From a virus: 58,054 bases of DNA. This document shows positions 37,688 to 45,607 of this stretch, piece after piece. Position numbers and translations under genes: made by a program. Position 1 is the stretch's first letter, and every line of letters starts with the position of its first letter. The stretch covers positions 1-58,054 of IMG/VR virus record IMGVR_UViG_3300036851_000122. One strand, written 5' to 3'. The notes beneath the pieces are model-generated. The model ran no database searches. It saw only the letters and a program-made list of their open reading frames with translations, and was not told the DNA's origin.

Positions 37688-37696
37688 GAAATACTC

Positions 37697-38899
37697 CTAG
37701 GTAGCGAGGGCATTAAAGTCAGCAGCCGAGATGGCTTGCTCGACGATTTTCTCTTGACGAGTCTTGAAGTAATCTTGTATAGTGGAGTCCTGCATCTGCT
37801 TGATAAAATCAAGTGTGACGAAGGCTTCCCAGGTAACACGTTCGAAGCCCCATACGGAGCAGATGGCATAGCTGTCATCACCGCTGAGCATACGGGCGAC
37901 GACGGAGCCTTTTGCGTAGAAGGAACCTGTGGGCATGTCCGGGGCTCCAGGTGGCTTACCGCTGCGGCTGTTCCAGTTGCCCCAGGAGTTCTGGATCATT
38001 GGGCAGATGTCATCGTGCTTGGCGGCCCAAGCGTTGTTGATGCTTGCTGGGGAGCACATGGCGTGAGACCATCCACCAGAAGCTTTTGCGACTCCTTCGT
38101 TGTCAGTGCCGCTGCTAAAGCCTTGGCCTGAGCAGATATTCGTGCCAAAGCCCATTGCGTGAGCATCGCGGAGCTCTTCAAGCGTGCGGATCGGGATGAT
38201 CCACTTTGCCTTGTTCTTGGCAGATTCGGCTTCCAGCCATGATGGCACACCGGCTTTCCCGTTGCTCTGCCACGAGGAGTTATACTTCGTGAGGTCAACT
38301 TTCTCGCTGCCATTTTCATAGACCTTGCGGTAGAGGAGACCACCTTTCCCATTTGGACCGATGTAGGCACATGGAGCCTCGCAAGACCAGCCATCTCCAT
38401 TGAAGCCGCGAGAGCGGTAGATGTTCTCGAAAGCAAGTTGGCCGAGGAACTTGGCCTGTCCCCAGAGGGAATCGTTGCAGTAGTCCACTTCTGCTGCGTG
38501 TTGGGTTCCGTGTACTGTGCAGTCACCCTGTACCTGAGCGTTGAGACCTCCCCAGCCAGGAATCTGCTTGAGGTTGGCTAGGTAAGGAGTGTTGATACGC
38601 CCCTTGCCAATGTCGCGTGCCCAGGGGAATACTTCGTAGAGGGTGGGTGAAGCAGCCCGCCACTCACGATACTTACGGTGCTCCTCAGGAATAAGAGAGT
38701 CGGTGCGTATGCCCTGGAAGCCACGGTTGTAGATGTCCAGGATTTCAGCGGGCTTGGGAAGAGTGACGAAGTCGGAAGCGTCAACGTCGTCTCCCTTGTC
38801 GTTTGGCTTCGTGAGCTCCTGAACGGGAACGCCTCTCACGCGGGCGAGGCATTGTTCGAACTGGAGGCCAACGAACTCTTTTGCTCTGGTTACGGGCAT
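37697..38899 (-). CDS. C1 (papain)-like cysteine peptidase
   Basis: A 400-residue protein with the papain-family catalytic order: QVQGDCTVHGTQHA (Cys127), GGWSHAMC (His279) and MIQNSWGNWN (Asn304 in the classic NSWG box). No signal peptide is seen. The N-terminal 100 residues may be a virion-targeting or pro-like segment. C1 peptidases are rare in phages. Possible roles are virion maturation, attack on protein-rich host envelope, or lysis with the adjoining membrane proteins. The leader ACCAGGAAATGAACC gives a good start. Confidence 0.8.
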   Translation of the reverse strand: MPVTRAKEFVGLQFEQCLARVRGVPVQELTKPNDKGDDVDASDFVTLPKPAEILDIYNRGFQGIRTDSLIPEEHRKYREWRAASPTLYEVFPWARDIGKGRINTPYLANLKQIPGWGGLNAQVQGDCTVHGTQHAAEVDYCNDSLWGQAKFLGQLAFENIYRSRGFNGDGWSCEAPCAYIGPNGKGGLLYRKVYENGSEKVDLTKYNSSWQSNGKAGVPSWLEAESAKNKAKWIIPIRTLEELRDAHAMGFGTNICSGQGFSSGTDNEGVAKASGGWSHAMCSPASINNAWAAKHDDICPMIQNSWGNWNSRSGKPPGAPDMPTGSFYAKGSVVARMLSGDDSYAICSVWGFERVTWEAFVTLDFIKQMQDSTIQDYFKTRQEKIVEQAISAADFNALAT

Positions 38900-38922
38900 G
38901 GTTCATTTCCTGGTCAGGAATG

Positions 38923-39138
38923 TTAAGCAGATTTTCCTAGGTAACTGGAAGGTGGGTATCCTCCAAGGTCCATCAGGATTCCGGTGAGGACGAATACAGC
39001 ACCAACAGCTATAACGCCCATCGCAATCTTGTTAAATGGCTGAGGAAGACCAATGAATCCCACAAGCCACCAGAGGAGCCAACAGACTGCTCCGGTAATG
39101 ATAATTAGACCAACAGCACGGACAAGTTTGGGAAGCAT
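38923..39138 (-). CDS. two-helix membrane protein, holin candidate
   Basis: A 71-residue protein with two membrane helices (LVRAVGLIIITGAVCWLLWWL and GVIAVGAVFVLTGILMDL; shown in pieces) joined by a short Pro turn, and a short C-terminus. Size and topology fit class II holins. It directly precedes the cysteine peptidase in transcription order. Start site AGGAAACTCGTT. Confidence 0.6.
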   Translation of the reverse strand: MLPKLVRAVGLIIITGAVCWLLWWLVGFIGLPQPFNKIAMGVIAVGAVFVLTGILMDLGGYPPSSYLGKSA

Positions 39139-39148
39139 AACGAGTTTC

Positions 39149-39955
39149 CTAAAAGACGGCTGCTCTTATGGCAGTAGCTGTGTCCCGCCAGAGTTGAGCG
39201 ATGCCTGGAATGTTTGTGGTCGTCAGATTTCTGGCTTTGAAGAGGTTTGCTTGATACTGGGACAGTCCTGGATCAAAGAACTTTGGTCCCCAAATAGCCG
39301 CTTCGTCTGGCGTGAACAGGCGACCATTTTCAACAGAGGTCAAAAGCGTAAAGTCTTGCAGGCTTCTGACTTCATTTGTGGCTACTGCTTTGGAAGCTAC
39401 GCCTTCGTAGTTGTCAGCGATCTTGAGAGCCTTTTCCTTGGAGTAGGAAGGACCAAGTGCTTTGAGAAGTGTAAACAAGTGCTTAGCGAACGGATCAGAA
39501 GGACCGGGGCCAGGAATAGGGTCCGGGTCTGGATCAGGAGTTGGGTCGGGGCCAGGTCCAGGTGGAACGGGTGTCCCGCCAACCTTGTAGTCCTTCTTGT
39601 ATTGCTGGATATCTATCCCAGAGATCACCCTGCGGTCAACAACAATTCTTTTGGACTGGTCAGCCGGATCGGGAATAGAGACCTGGAGGAGCTCGTAGGT
39701 TTTGACCAGTACAGTGGCTTCGATCCAGTGTGGGCCGGGTGGTGCCCATACGTGGAGTTTATTACCGTTTTCGGCGGTAACGGTCTTGGCAGCATTATCC
39801 ACTCTCCATAGGAACATAGCTTCCCCATCCTTGGGGATTATGCAGTTGCATCCTGCAACAATCGGATCGTATGGAGCTACAACGTCTGGCACTTGAATCT
39901 GTGCCAGTGCTGAGGAAGTGAACAGGAGGAACAGTAGGCAGCTAACTCTGGTCAT
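39149..39955 (-). CDS. secreted protein with Pro-Asp-Gly linker
   Basis: A 268-residue protein with a clear signal peptide (MTRVSCLLFLLFTSSALAQ). A beta-rich domain to about residue 125 (EAMFLWRVDNAAKTV, LHVWAPPGPHWIEATV) resembles an Ig/PKD-like fold. A Pro/Asp/Gly repeat linker follows, then a helical C-terminal domain (KHLFTLLKALGPSYSKEKAL). The layout is typical of exported bacterial, especially planctomycete, proteins and is odd in a phage. It may act in the host periplasm during lysis or superinfection exclusion. GTGGAGTTTATTACC lies inside the gene. Confidence 0.6.
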   Translation of the reverse strand: MTRVSCLLFLLFTSSALAQIQVPDVVAPYDPIVAGCNCIIPKDGEAMFLWRVDNAAKTVTAENGNKLHVWAPPGPHWIEATVLVKTYELLQVSIPDPADQSKRIVVDRRVISGIDIQQYKKDYKVGGTPVPPGPGPDPTPDPDPDPIPGPGPSDPFAKHLFTLLKALGPSYSKEKALKIADNYEGVASKAVATNEVRSLQDFTLLTSVENGRLFTPDEAAIWGPKFFDPGLSQYQANLFKARNLTTTNIPGIAQLWRDTATAIRAAVF

Positions 39956-40040
39956 GGTCGGGCGGCTTTCTGTGGGAGAAGGGAAGTGTATAGATGCTTG
40001 CGTCTAAACACCCTTGAGGACACGAGGTCCGAATGGGTGA

Positions 40041-40541
40041 TTAGGTACGCTTGGTCCCCGGCGAGGAGAACCTGTCGCGGCGTTCCTCGCCAGCGTTGGT
40101 GTCAGATGCCGGGCCTTCGTTCTTGCCGGAGTTGGGGAGGCTTGTATTCTCAGGTGAGAAACGTGAACCCTGGCGTTCCGGCTTCTTGTATTCCTTACCG
40201 AGACGCTTTACTTGGAAGTTGGCTGGAAGTTTCATACCATCAATCTCCGTTTCTCCAGACTCGGTGATGAGCTCGACTTCCTTATTGTCGATCATGGCCT
40301 GGAGATCGATCTTCTCGATGATCAGCGGTTCATCAGGAGGATTCTTCTTGACTGCTTTGGCGTATGCCTGAGCAACAGGGTGATCCGGGTTCTTGGCTAT
40401 AACAGCCGCGAGCTCCCGACAGGTTAGAGTGAATGTTTCACCCTTTTGGACCTTTATGTATCCAAGCTCAGGAGTTGCTTGTTCCTCTTTGGGCTTGTTC
40501 ATCCTGGAGAGGACAGAGTCGGCGAGTGATTCATCGGGCAT
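40041..40541 (-). CDS. hypothetical tail-region protein
   Basis: A 166-residue charged protein following the tail tube gene. It has a helical centre (RELAAVIAKNPDHPVAQAYAKA) and a polar, probably disordered C-terminal 60 residues. No Shine-Dalgarno is evident at ATG 40541. A TTTGGAGTTTATTGGC motif lies about 57 bases upstream. No family recognised. Confidence 0.5.
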   Translation of the reverse strand: MPDESLADSVLSRMNKPKEEQATPELGYIKVQKGETFTLTCRELAAVIAKNPDHPVAQAYAKAVKKNPPDEPLIIEKIDLQAMIDNKEVELITESGETEIDGMKLPANFQVKRLGKEYKKPERQGSRFSPENTSLPNSGKNEGPASDTNAGEERRDRFSSPGTKRT

Positions 40542-40637
40542 GTGGCACCTATGGAGTAACCACTCCAGAGGCAGGGAGCCGACGAGGCGACCGTACCTTT
40601 GGAGTTTATTGGCAAAATGGGGGCTACGGGTTAGTGG

Positions 40638-41105
40638 CTATGCGACCACGAACCAGGATGGATCAACTTCAACAGCGGAGGCCACCATATATCCAATAGC
40701 CAAACGGATGTCGTGGCCTGCAACGTCTTCGAGGGGTTGGTCAAAGGGGAACTGTTCCACGAGGACAGGGCACCGGAGTCCCTCCACACCTGGGTCAGTA
40801 ATCAGGCCGCCCATGAAGGCCCACTCCTCAACGCTGCCAGCAAAGAAGGCGGTTCGGATGGCTGTATAGGCAGTAGCACCAAGACCGTAGTGGAGGCGGA
40901 ACTCGATGGCAATAGATTGGATAAGCGTGGGAAGGTTCTTGGTGAAGTCCTTTGCACGACGCTTGAGCTCGGCTAGGCCACGAGCTAGATCGGAAATCGA
41001 TAGGTCTCCGATTTCGGAGACAAGAGCCCAGACAGGAACAGCAGGCGTTCCCGTGTTACGGTACGCCTTCATTCGATGCCCGGTGAGCGGTTCAAAACCA
41101 GCCAT
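40638..41105 (-). CDS. major tail (tube) protein
   Basis: A 155-residue protein. MAGFEPLTGHRMKAYRNTGT, VPVWALVSEIGDLSISDLARG, AELKRRAKDF, AFFAGSVEEWAFMGG and LRCPVLVEQFPFDQPLED follow the order of siphophage-type tail tube subunits (start, W-x-x-v/I, R...F, G-S/T-V-x-x). Position between connectors and chaperones supports this. GGAGGACTCT precedes the ATG. Confidence 0.65.
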   Translation of the reverse strand: MAGFEPLTGHRMKAYRNTGTPAVPVWALVSEIGDLSISDLARGLAELKRRAKDFTKNLPTLIQSIAIEFRLHYGLGATAYTAIRTAFFAGSVEEWAFMGGLITDPGVEGLRCPVLVEQFPFDQPLEDVAGHDIRLAIGYMVASAVEVDPSWFVVA

Positions 41106-41114
41106 AGAGTCCTC

Positions 41115-41612
41115 CTAGAGGTTAGGGACCATGCGAGTGTAGAAAGCTGTAAAGTACGCTTCGAAGGTCTGTGCCTTCCTCTGCATTATAAAGCTGAGGG
41201 GCATACCTTCTGGGTCTAAGGCATACTCGAGACGGGAGAACGAGAACGGGGGGAGGTTCACCAGCTTCTGGCAAACGTCTTCCAGTTCTTGCATAAACGA
41301 TAGGTAAGAGTCGATTTCAGCATCGTCTTGTGGATTCAGGATAACTATCTGGAATCCAAGCATGACTCCATGGTCGCGAGGACCGGCTGTATTGTTGCGG
41401 GAGCGGTTGATCAGGTCTCCAGGCCGGCCTCCCATTACGTACACTTTGCCGTGTGGGAACTGTTCTGGGTCCGCTAGGTCTTCTAGGTACTCAAAGGGCT
41501 TCCAGGTCTTTTCAAGAATGAAGTTATTGGCAAAGGTGAACTCTTCGGCAGCCTTGCGTACTCCTATACGGAGGTGGACTTCGTCTCTGATAAGTGTGAC
41601 TGGGTGGGGCAT
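41115..41612 (-). CDS. head-tail or tail-completion protein
   Basis: A 165-residue protein between the capsid-proximal genes and the tail tube, where tail terminator proteins are usually found. The mixed fold ends in an aromatic MQRKAQTFEAYFTAFYTRM helix. No strong Shine-Dalgarno is seen, and a TTTGATG-TAAA-CATCAAA hairpin abuts the ATG and may regulate it. The function is inferred from synteny alone. Confidence 0.45.
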   Translation of the reverse strand: MPHPVTLIRDEVHLRIGVRKAAEEFTFANNFILEKTWKPFEYLEDLADPEQFPHGKVYVMGGRPGDLINRSRNNTAGPRDHGVMLGFQIVILNPQDDAEIDSYLSFMQELEDVCQKLVNLPPFSFSRLEYALDPEGMPLSFIMQRKAQTFEAYFTAFYTRMVPNL

Positions 41613-41660
41613 GGTTTGATGTTTACATCAAAACTAAAGGAGCGTAAGCGACTGCACAGT

Positions 41661-41675
41661 GAGACTTTCAGTCTC
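41661..41675 (-). other. post-stop hairpin GAGACT-GAA-AGTCTC
   Basis: A perfect 6-bp stem that begins two bases after the TAG stop of the 41677-42060 gene. It is nearly the same as the hairpin at 34242-34258. Confidence 0.6.
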
Positions 41676-41676
41676 G

Positions 41677-42060
41677 CTAGTATCCCCTGGAGTCTCTGTG
41701 AGTGTGAACCAGAATACGTTCGCGGTTGGAGGTGGTGTGCTGGAAAGGCGGTTCGTCCATCCCCATTGAAGCGGCTGTAAACCTCTCGTGTGTGTCGAGG
41801 CGTTCTACTTTGTCGCCTTCTAGCGGTGGGTAGAGATTCTTGAGGTGTATGACTTCGATTCCAAAATCCTGGTACTCCAATCTGGTGGCTGAAGCGTTGC
41901 CTGGAGTGATCTCATCAGAAGATATCAGGATAGGCTGTACGTCTAGAGGAATCCTGTAGGTGACGCCGGAACGTATTCCTACATAGACCGCCCGGACCGT
42001 GTTGGTCTGGGTCATCCGTTGCCCAACGTGTCGCAATCTGTTTTGGAAGATATAAGCCAC
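41677..42060 (-). CDS. hypothetical head-completion region protein
   Basis: A 127-residue protein from GTG 42060 with GGAGAAATCCTT. It is beta-rich (VRAVYVGIRSGVTYRIPLDVQP) with a charged end containing HTHR. Its order after the decoration protein suggests a head-tail connector (inference). Confidence 0.5.
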   Translation of the reverse strand: MAYIFQNRLRHVGQRMTQTNTVRAVYVGIRSGVTYRIPLDVQPILISSDEITPGNASATRLEYQDFGIEVIHLKNLYPPLEGDKVERLDTHERFTAASMGMDEPPFQHTTSNRERILVHTHRDSRGY

Positions 42061-42125
42061 AAGGATTTCTCCGCCTTCCCCGGATCGCCAGGGGGACTGG
42101 TCCGGGGAAGGCAGCCAACGAAACT

Positions 42126-42141
42126 ACGACCGTTAGGTCAT
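42126..42141 (-). other. hairpin with stop codon in its loop
   Basis: ATGACC-TAAC-GGTCGT forms a 6-bp stem; the loop holds the TAA stop of the decoration-protein gene. Confidence 0.55.
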
Positions 42142-42522
42142 AGTAGTAACCTGGGGGAGAATCTTGTTGATGTCCGTCTTAACGTGGTCATCACCGTCAA
42201 TGGCAGGTTCGTCTGCGATGCCCGCGTAGATGATGTTGGCACCGGCAGCAGCAACAGCAGTAAAGTTCACTGTATCCCAAAAGACTTTGGAGGATTGGGC
42301 AAACGTGACGCCTCCGCCAACAGCCTTCTTTAGCTTGAAGACATTGGCCTTTGCTACTGATCCCAATTTGCCATCGGTCAAACCTTCCGGGCTGGTAACG
42401 ATACCAATGTCACCACCCAGATCGATGACCTTACCAACGCCAGGGGAGGAACCGGAAGGTGTGAAGTCTCCCCGGTTCTGGTCATTCCCTCGGTAGAATA
42501 CAGCTTCAAGTGTCTGTGCCAT
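42133..42522 (-). CDS. DUF2190-like capsid decoration protein
   Basis: A 129-residue Gly/Ala/Val-rich beta protein. GKVIDLGGDIGIVTSPEGL, VAKANVFKLKKAVGG and SSKVFWDTVNFTAV follow the recurring pattern of DUF2190 capsid-associated proteins, which lie next to major capsid genes and coat the shell. TAGGAGCCAATC precedes the ATG. Confidence 0.7.
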   Translation of the reverse strand: MAQTLEAVFYRGNDQNRGDFTPSGSSPGVGKVIDLGGDIGIVTSPEGLTDGKLGSVAKANVFKLKKAVGGGVTFAQSSKVFWDTVNFTAVAAAGANIIYAGIADEPAIDGDDHVKTDINKILPQVTTMT

Positions 42523-42577
42523 GATTGGCTCCTAATTGTTGGTTGTGGGGCTCTTTGTGAAGGAAAGGGAAGAAGAC

Positions 42578-43033
42578 CTACTTCTTGGGCTTATCACCCT
42601 CACCGGCAGGAACCGTGCTGGCTTCAGCAGCCTCAGGCTTGGTGGTCTCCCGATGGACACGGCCGACGGAGTCGCTGTCCCGAGTAACACGTTCGCCGAG
42701 CTTCTTCTCCAGTCGGCTGCGGCCTTGTGGACGAGGAGCCATGCGAGGAGGCTCGTTGGCTTCCCGCTTGTGCTTGCCACGAGGCTTCTTGCCTGTGGCT
42801 TCATCAACTTCGGGTTCCTCGAACATGCAGTCACAGAGGTCTTCACAGGGAACCTCTATGGCTCCTGCTCCGGTTTCAGCAACATCATCCATGTTGCCAC
42901 CAAGCTTCTCATAGATATCAGCGAGCTCGGAGTTGATGGTCACGAACCCTTGGGAGCCTTCGACGCCACGGGCAATGTCTTCCAACTCCTTGATCTTGTT
43001 GACGTCGATTTCTTCGTGTTTGCGTTTGGCCAT
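42578..43033 (-). CDS. hypothetical charged protein next to capsid gene
   Basis: A 151-residue protein with an acidic N-terminal half containing CEDLCDC and a long basic, disordered second half rich in Lys, Arg, Glu and Pro. AAGGAAAATCAACA precedes the start. It sits between the capsid and decoration genes. A structural accessory is possible; no family recognised. Confidence 0.55.
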   Translation of the reverse strand: MAKRKHEEIDVNKIKELEDIARGVEGSQGFVTINSELADIYEKLGGNMDDVAETGAGAIEVPCEDLCDCMFEEPEVDEATGKKPRGKHKREANEPPRMAPRPQGRSRLEKKLGERVTRDSDSVGRVHRETTKPEAAEASTVPAGEGDKPKK

Positions 43034-43182
43034 TGTTGATTTTCCTTCTTAATGGTAGGTCAGGAGGGCAGGGAGAACAGTTAGGTAGCTAATCTTTCTG
43101 CCTCCCTACCCAGCCCGACCAGAGTGGTGGAGTCTGGAACAACTGTCGATTGAAGCTGCGGGCAACGAGTCCGCAAGCGAAG

Positions 43183-45525
43183 CTAGGCTCCAGCACTCTT
43201 AAGAGCCATTTGGGTAATGTGCATGGCGAGACCGAAGTCAAAGTAGCCACGCATCTGGATGCCACCGGGGATGTTGAACTGGGTTTCCTCCTGGTCGAAG
43301 AATGGAGTCTGACGACCATTGAGAAAACCGATAACCAGAGCAGCACCCTGAGGAGCGTTGGGGGAAGCAATCAGATACCACTGAGTTGCTGACTGCCCGC
43401 TGATCGCACGACCATCCTGGTCGGTGATCGAAGTGTTGTTGAGATAGCCGCTGCCAATTGGACGGTAGCGTCCAACAAACGGGTTGTTTGCGAATTGGGG
43501 GACGTTCGCGGTGGTGGTTACTTCTAGGTTGGACTGGCTGAAGATTCGGCCAGCCAAAACCTCGTTGGTGGTTCCAACCAGGAGGATCGACGGGGCCACC
43601 GAGATCGGCTTGCCGTTGATTACCTGATTTCGGAAGGAAACCTGTGCAGTCTCGATGGAAGTGAGACCAAGAGCCGAAGCGGCTCCTGTGAGCAGGTTGC
43701 CGTTGCCAGCAGCGAAGAAGGAGCCAGGGTTGCTGAGGAGTAAGACGAAGAGGGCTTCCTCGATACGTTGAGCACCGAGGGAACCGAAGCCCTGTGCCTG
43801 ACTCATCACGAGACCGAGATCGTCGTTAATCCGGGTCTTGCGATCAATCGTCAGCATTGCACCAAACGTCTCTGCCTGGATGGTTTTCTTCGTGTCAACC
43901 AAGCTGAGGTGCTTGAGCTCGCCGTCAGGAGCCACCTTGCGGAAATGCCCCTGGTAGTCCAAGCGGTAGAGAGCGTGAATCTTGAAGTCATTGAGGGAAC
44001 GGACAGAGGAGATTTGCCGCCAGACTCCCTCAGTGGCTACGAAGCCGAGCATGGCGGCTTTGTGCATCACGTTCTCGAGGACTTGAACCACGTTGATGGT
44101 GGAAAAGCCAGAAGCCTTGAGCTCCTTAGCCTTCACCCAGGCACCGTGAGCTTCGGCCTGGATGTTGGATTCTCCACGCAAGTAGCCGAGATTCTTACCG
44201 GCTGCAACAATTTGCAAACGGTAGAGGTTCTCGATGCTGTTGTTAATCCGATACTGCTGCTTCTCCGAGGCGGTAAGCACCTTCTCGTTGTAAATGTGTT
44301 CCAGGCCGTATTTGGTGCCAGACTTCACATTCACTTCGTTGAGAGGCATCATTGCCTGCCGGAGGATGGCACACTCGAGAGCTTCGTTCTCGACTTCCTT
44401 GTTGACAATATGGATGGCAGGACCGCCTGCTTCCAAGTCGACACGAGAGGCACGCCGACATTCGAGCTCAAACTGGTCGGCTTCCCAGCCCTCACGGATA
44501 GCATGGGAACGTGCAGCTTCGAAGGTGAGCTCTTTGCCACCGATCTTCATCTTGGTGATGCCCGCTTCCGAAAAGCGATTGGCAACCGCCACGATGGAAC
44601 CGCGACGCTCATCTTCTTCAGCGTCAAGTTGGCGACGCTTGGTCACGTACTCCTTGAGATCGAAGTTGTTGGAAGCACGTACGCGACGGCTAGCAGGAGG
44701 ATCATCGTCCGGCGGGTCTTCGTCGTCGGGAGGGTCGTCATCGTCGTCCTTCGGTTGAGCCTTGAGACGCTTTCCCTTCTTCGCATTCTTTTTGGGCGGC
44801 TCAGAGCCCTTCCAGAGTTGGCGATACTTGGCTTCGATTTCGGGCGTCATGCCTTCCAGCGTCAGGCCAAGGTCTTTGAGGAATTCTTCAAACTCCATGT
44901 CAATCTCCTTTTTCAAGCGAGACGCGACAATCGTTTCCGTATTGCCATCGGCTCCTAGAACGGTTACAGAAAGTTCACGTATAGAGCTCCTTGTCGCAAC
45001 GATGATCGGACCTTCATAGGTCTTCCCATTGACATCCACCTCTTCGTCTTCATCTACGAAGGTGGCTGCCAGTACCTTGGCACCAATTGAGACTTGGAAC
45101 GGAAAGCCCTTCCTGGCGTCAGTAACAATCCCTTTCGCGATTTCCATGTCGGATGATCTAACCCCTCTTGCTCCAATAAAGGGACCTATCACCTTCTTGT
45201 CACCTAGCAGACTCTTTTCTCCGGCCTTAAGGATGAGTTGTTCAGTCGTATGGCCAATACGATTGCTCGTCTTGTGATCAGCAATAATAGGAGTCTTGTT
45301 CTTGTGGAACCTGGCTCCCTTCATGTCAACAACAACAGGATAGGGAAACCCCGCAAGGTCCATCGGAACCCCAGTGTTCGCCATGAGGGTTAGCTGGGGT
45401 TCTTTGTCACCTTCACTTGAAGCAGCGGCAACATCTAGGTTGCCAACAAACTCAAAGTCGGCCTTTTCGAGTTTCAGAGCTCGAGTACCGCAAATGGTGC
45501 CAGGGATTATGAGGTGTTTAGGCAT
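43183..45525 (-). CDS. prohead protease-major capsid protein fusion
   Basis: About 780 residues. Residues about 1-190 look like a phage prohead protease: ARFHKNKTPIIADHKTSNRIGH supplies a His (the stretch is quoted in part: TPIIADHKTSNRIGH), and FPFQVSIGAKV a Ser. A highly acidic Asp/Pro linker (about 245-270) and a helical scaffold-like region follow. The C-terminal 380 residues form an HK97-fold-like capsid (RINDDLGLVMSQAQGFGS, FVGRYRPIGSGYLNN). One precursor thus carries protease, scaffold and capsid. There is no Shine-Dalgarno: a GCTAATAAAATCCAA element lies directly before ATG 45525. An upstream in-frame ATG at 45564 is possible. Confidence 0.82.
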   Translation of the reverse strand: MPKHLIIPGTICGTRALKLEKADFEFVGNLDVAAASSEGDKEPQLTLMANTGVPMDLAGFPYPVVVDMKGARFHKNKTPIIADHKTSNRIGHTTEQLILKAGEKSLLGDKKVIGPFIGARGVRSSDMEIAKGIVTDARKGFPFQVSIGAKVLAATFVDEDEEVDVNGKTYEGPIIVATRSSIRELSVTVLGADGNTETIVASRLKKEIDMEFEEFLKDLGLTLEGMTPEIEAKYRQLWKGSEPPKKNAKKGKRLKAQPKDDDDDPPDDEDPPDDDPPASRRVRASNNFDLKEYVTKRRQLDAEEDERRGSIVAVANRFSEAGITKMKIGGKELTFEAARSHAIREGWEADQFELECRRASRVDLEAGGPAIHIVNKEVENEALECAILRQAMMPLNEVNVKSGTKYGLEHIYNEKVLTASEKQQYRINNSIENLYRLQIVAAGKNLGYLRGESNIQAEAHGAWVKAKELKASGFSTINVVQVLENVMHKAAMLGFVATEGVWRQISSVRSLNDFKIHALYRLDYQGHFRKVAPDGELKHLSLVDTKKTIQAETFGAMLTIDRKTRINDDLGLVMSQAQGFGSLGAQRIEEALFVLLLSNPGSFFAAGNGNLLTGAASALGLTSIETAQVSFRNQVINGKPISVAPSILLVGTTNEVLAGRIFSQSNLEVTTTANVPQFANNPFVGRYRPIGSGYLNNTSITDQDGRAISGQSATQWYLIASPNAPQGAALVIGFLNGRQTPFFDQEETQFNIPGGIQMRGYFDFGLAMHITQMALKSAGA

Positions 45526-45607
45526 TTGGATTTTATTAGCTGGGGGCAGCCTTCTAGGAGCCATGTTGAAGTTTAGGTGGTCGGCTTCCTCTCAAGCAAC
45601 AGTATAT

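Noticed and set aside
43768-44958. 396-residue plus-strand ORF opposite the capsid gene
   Set aside because: Antisense to a strongly supported gene, composition typical of a mirror frame, no ribosome site or domain.
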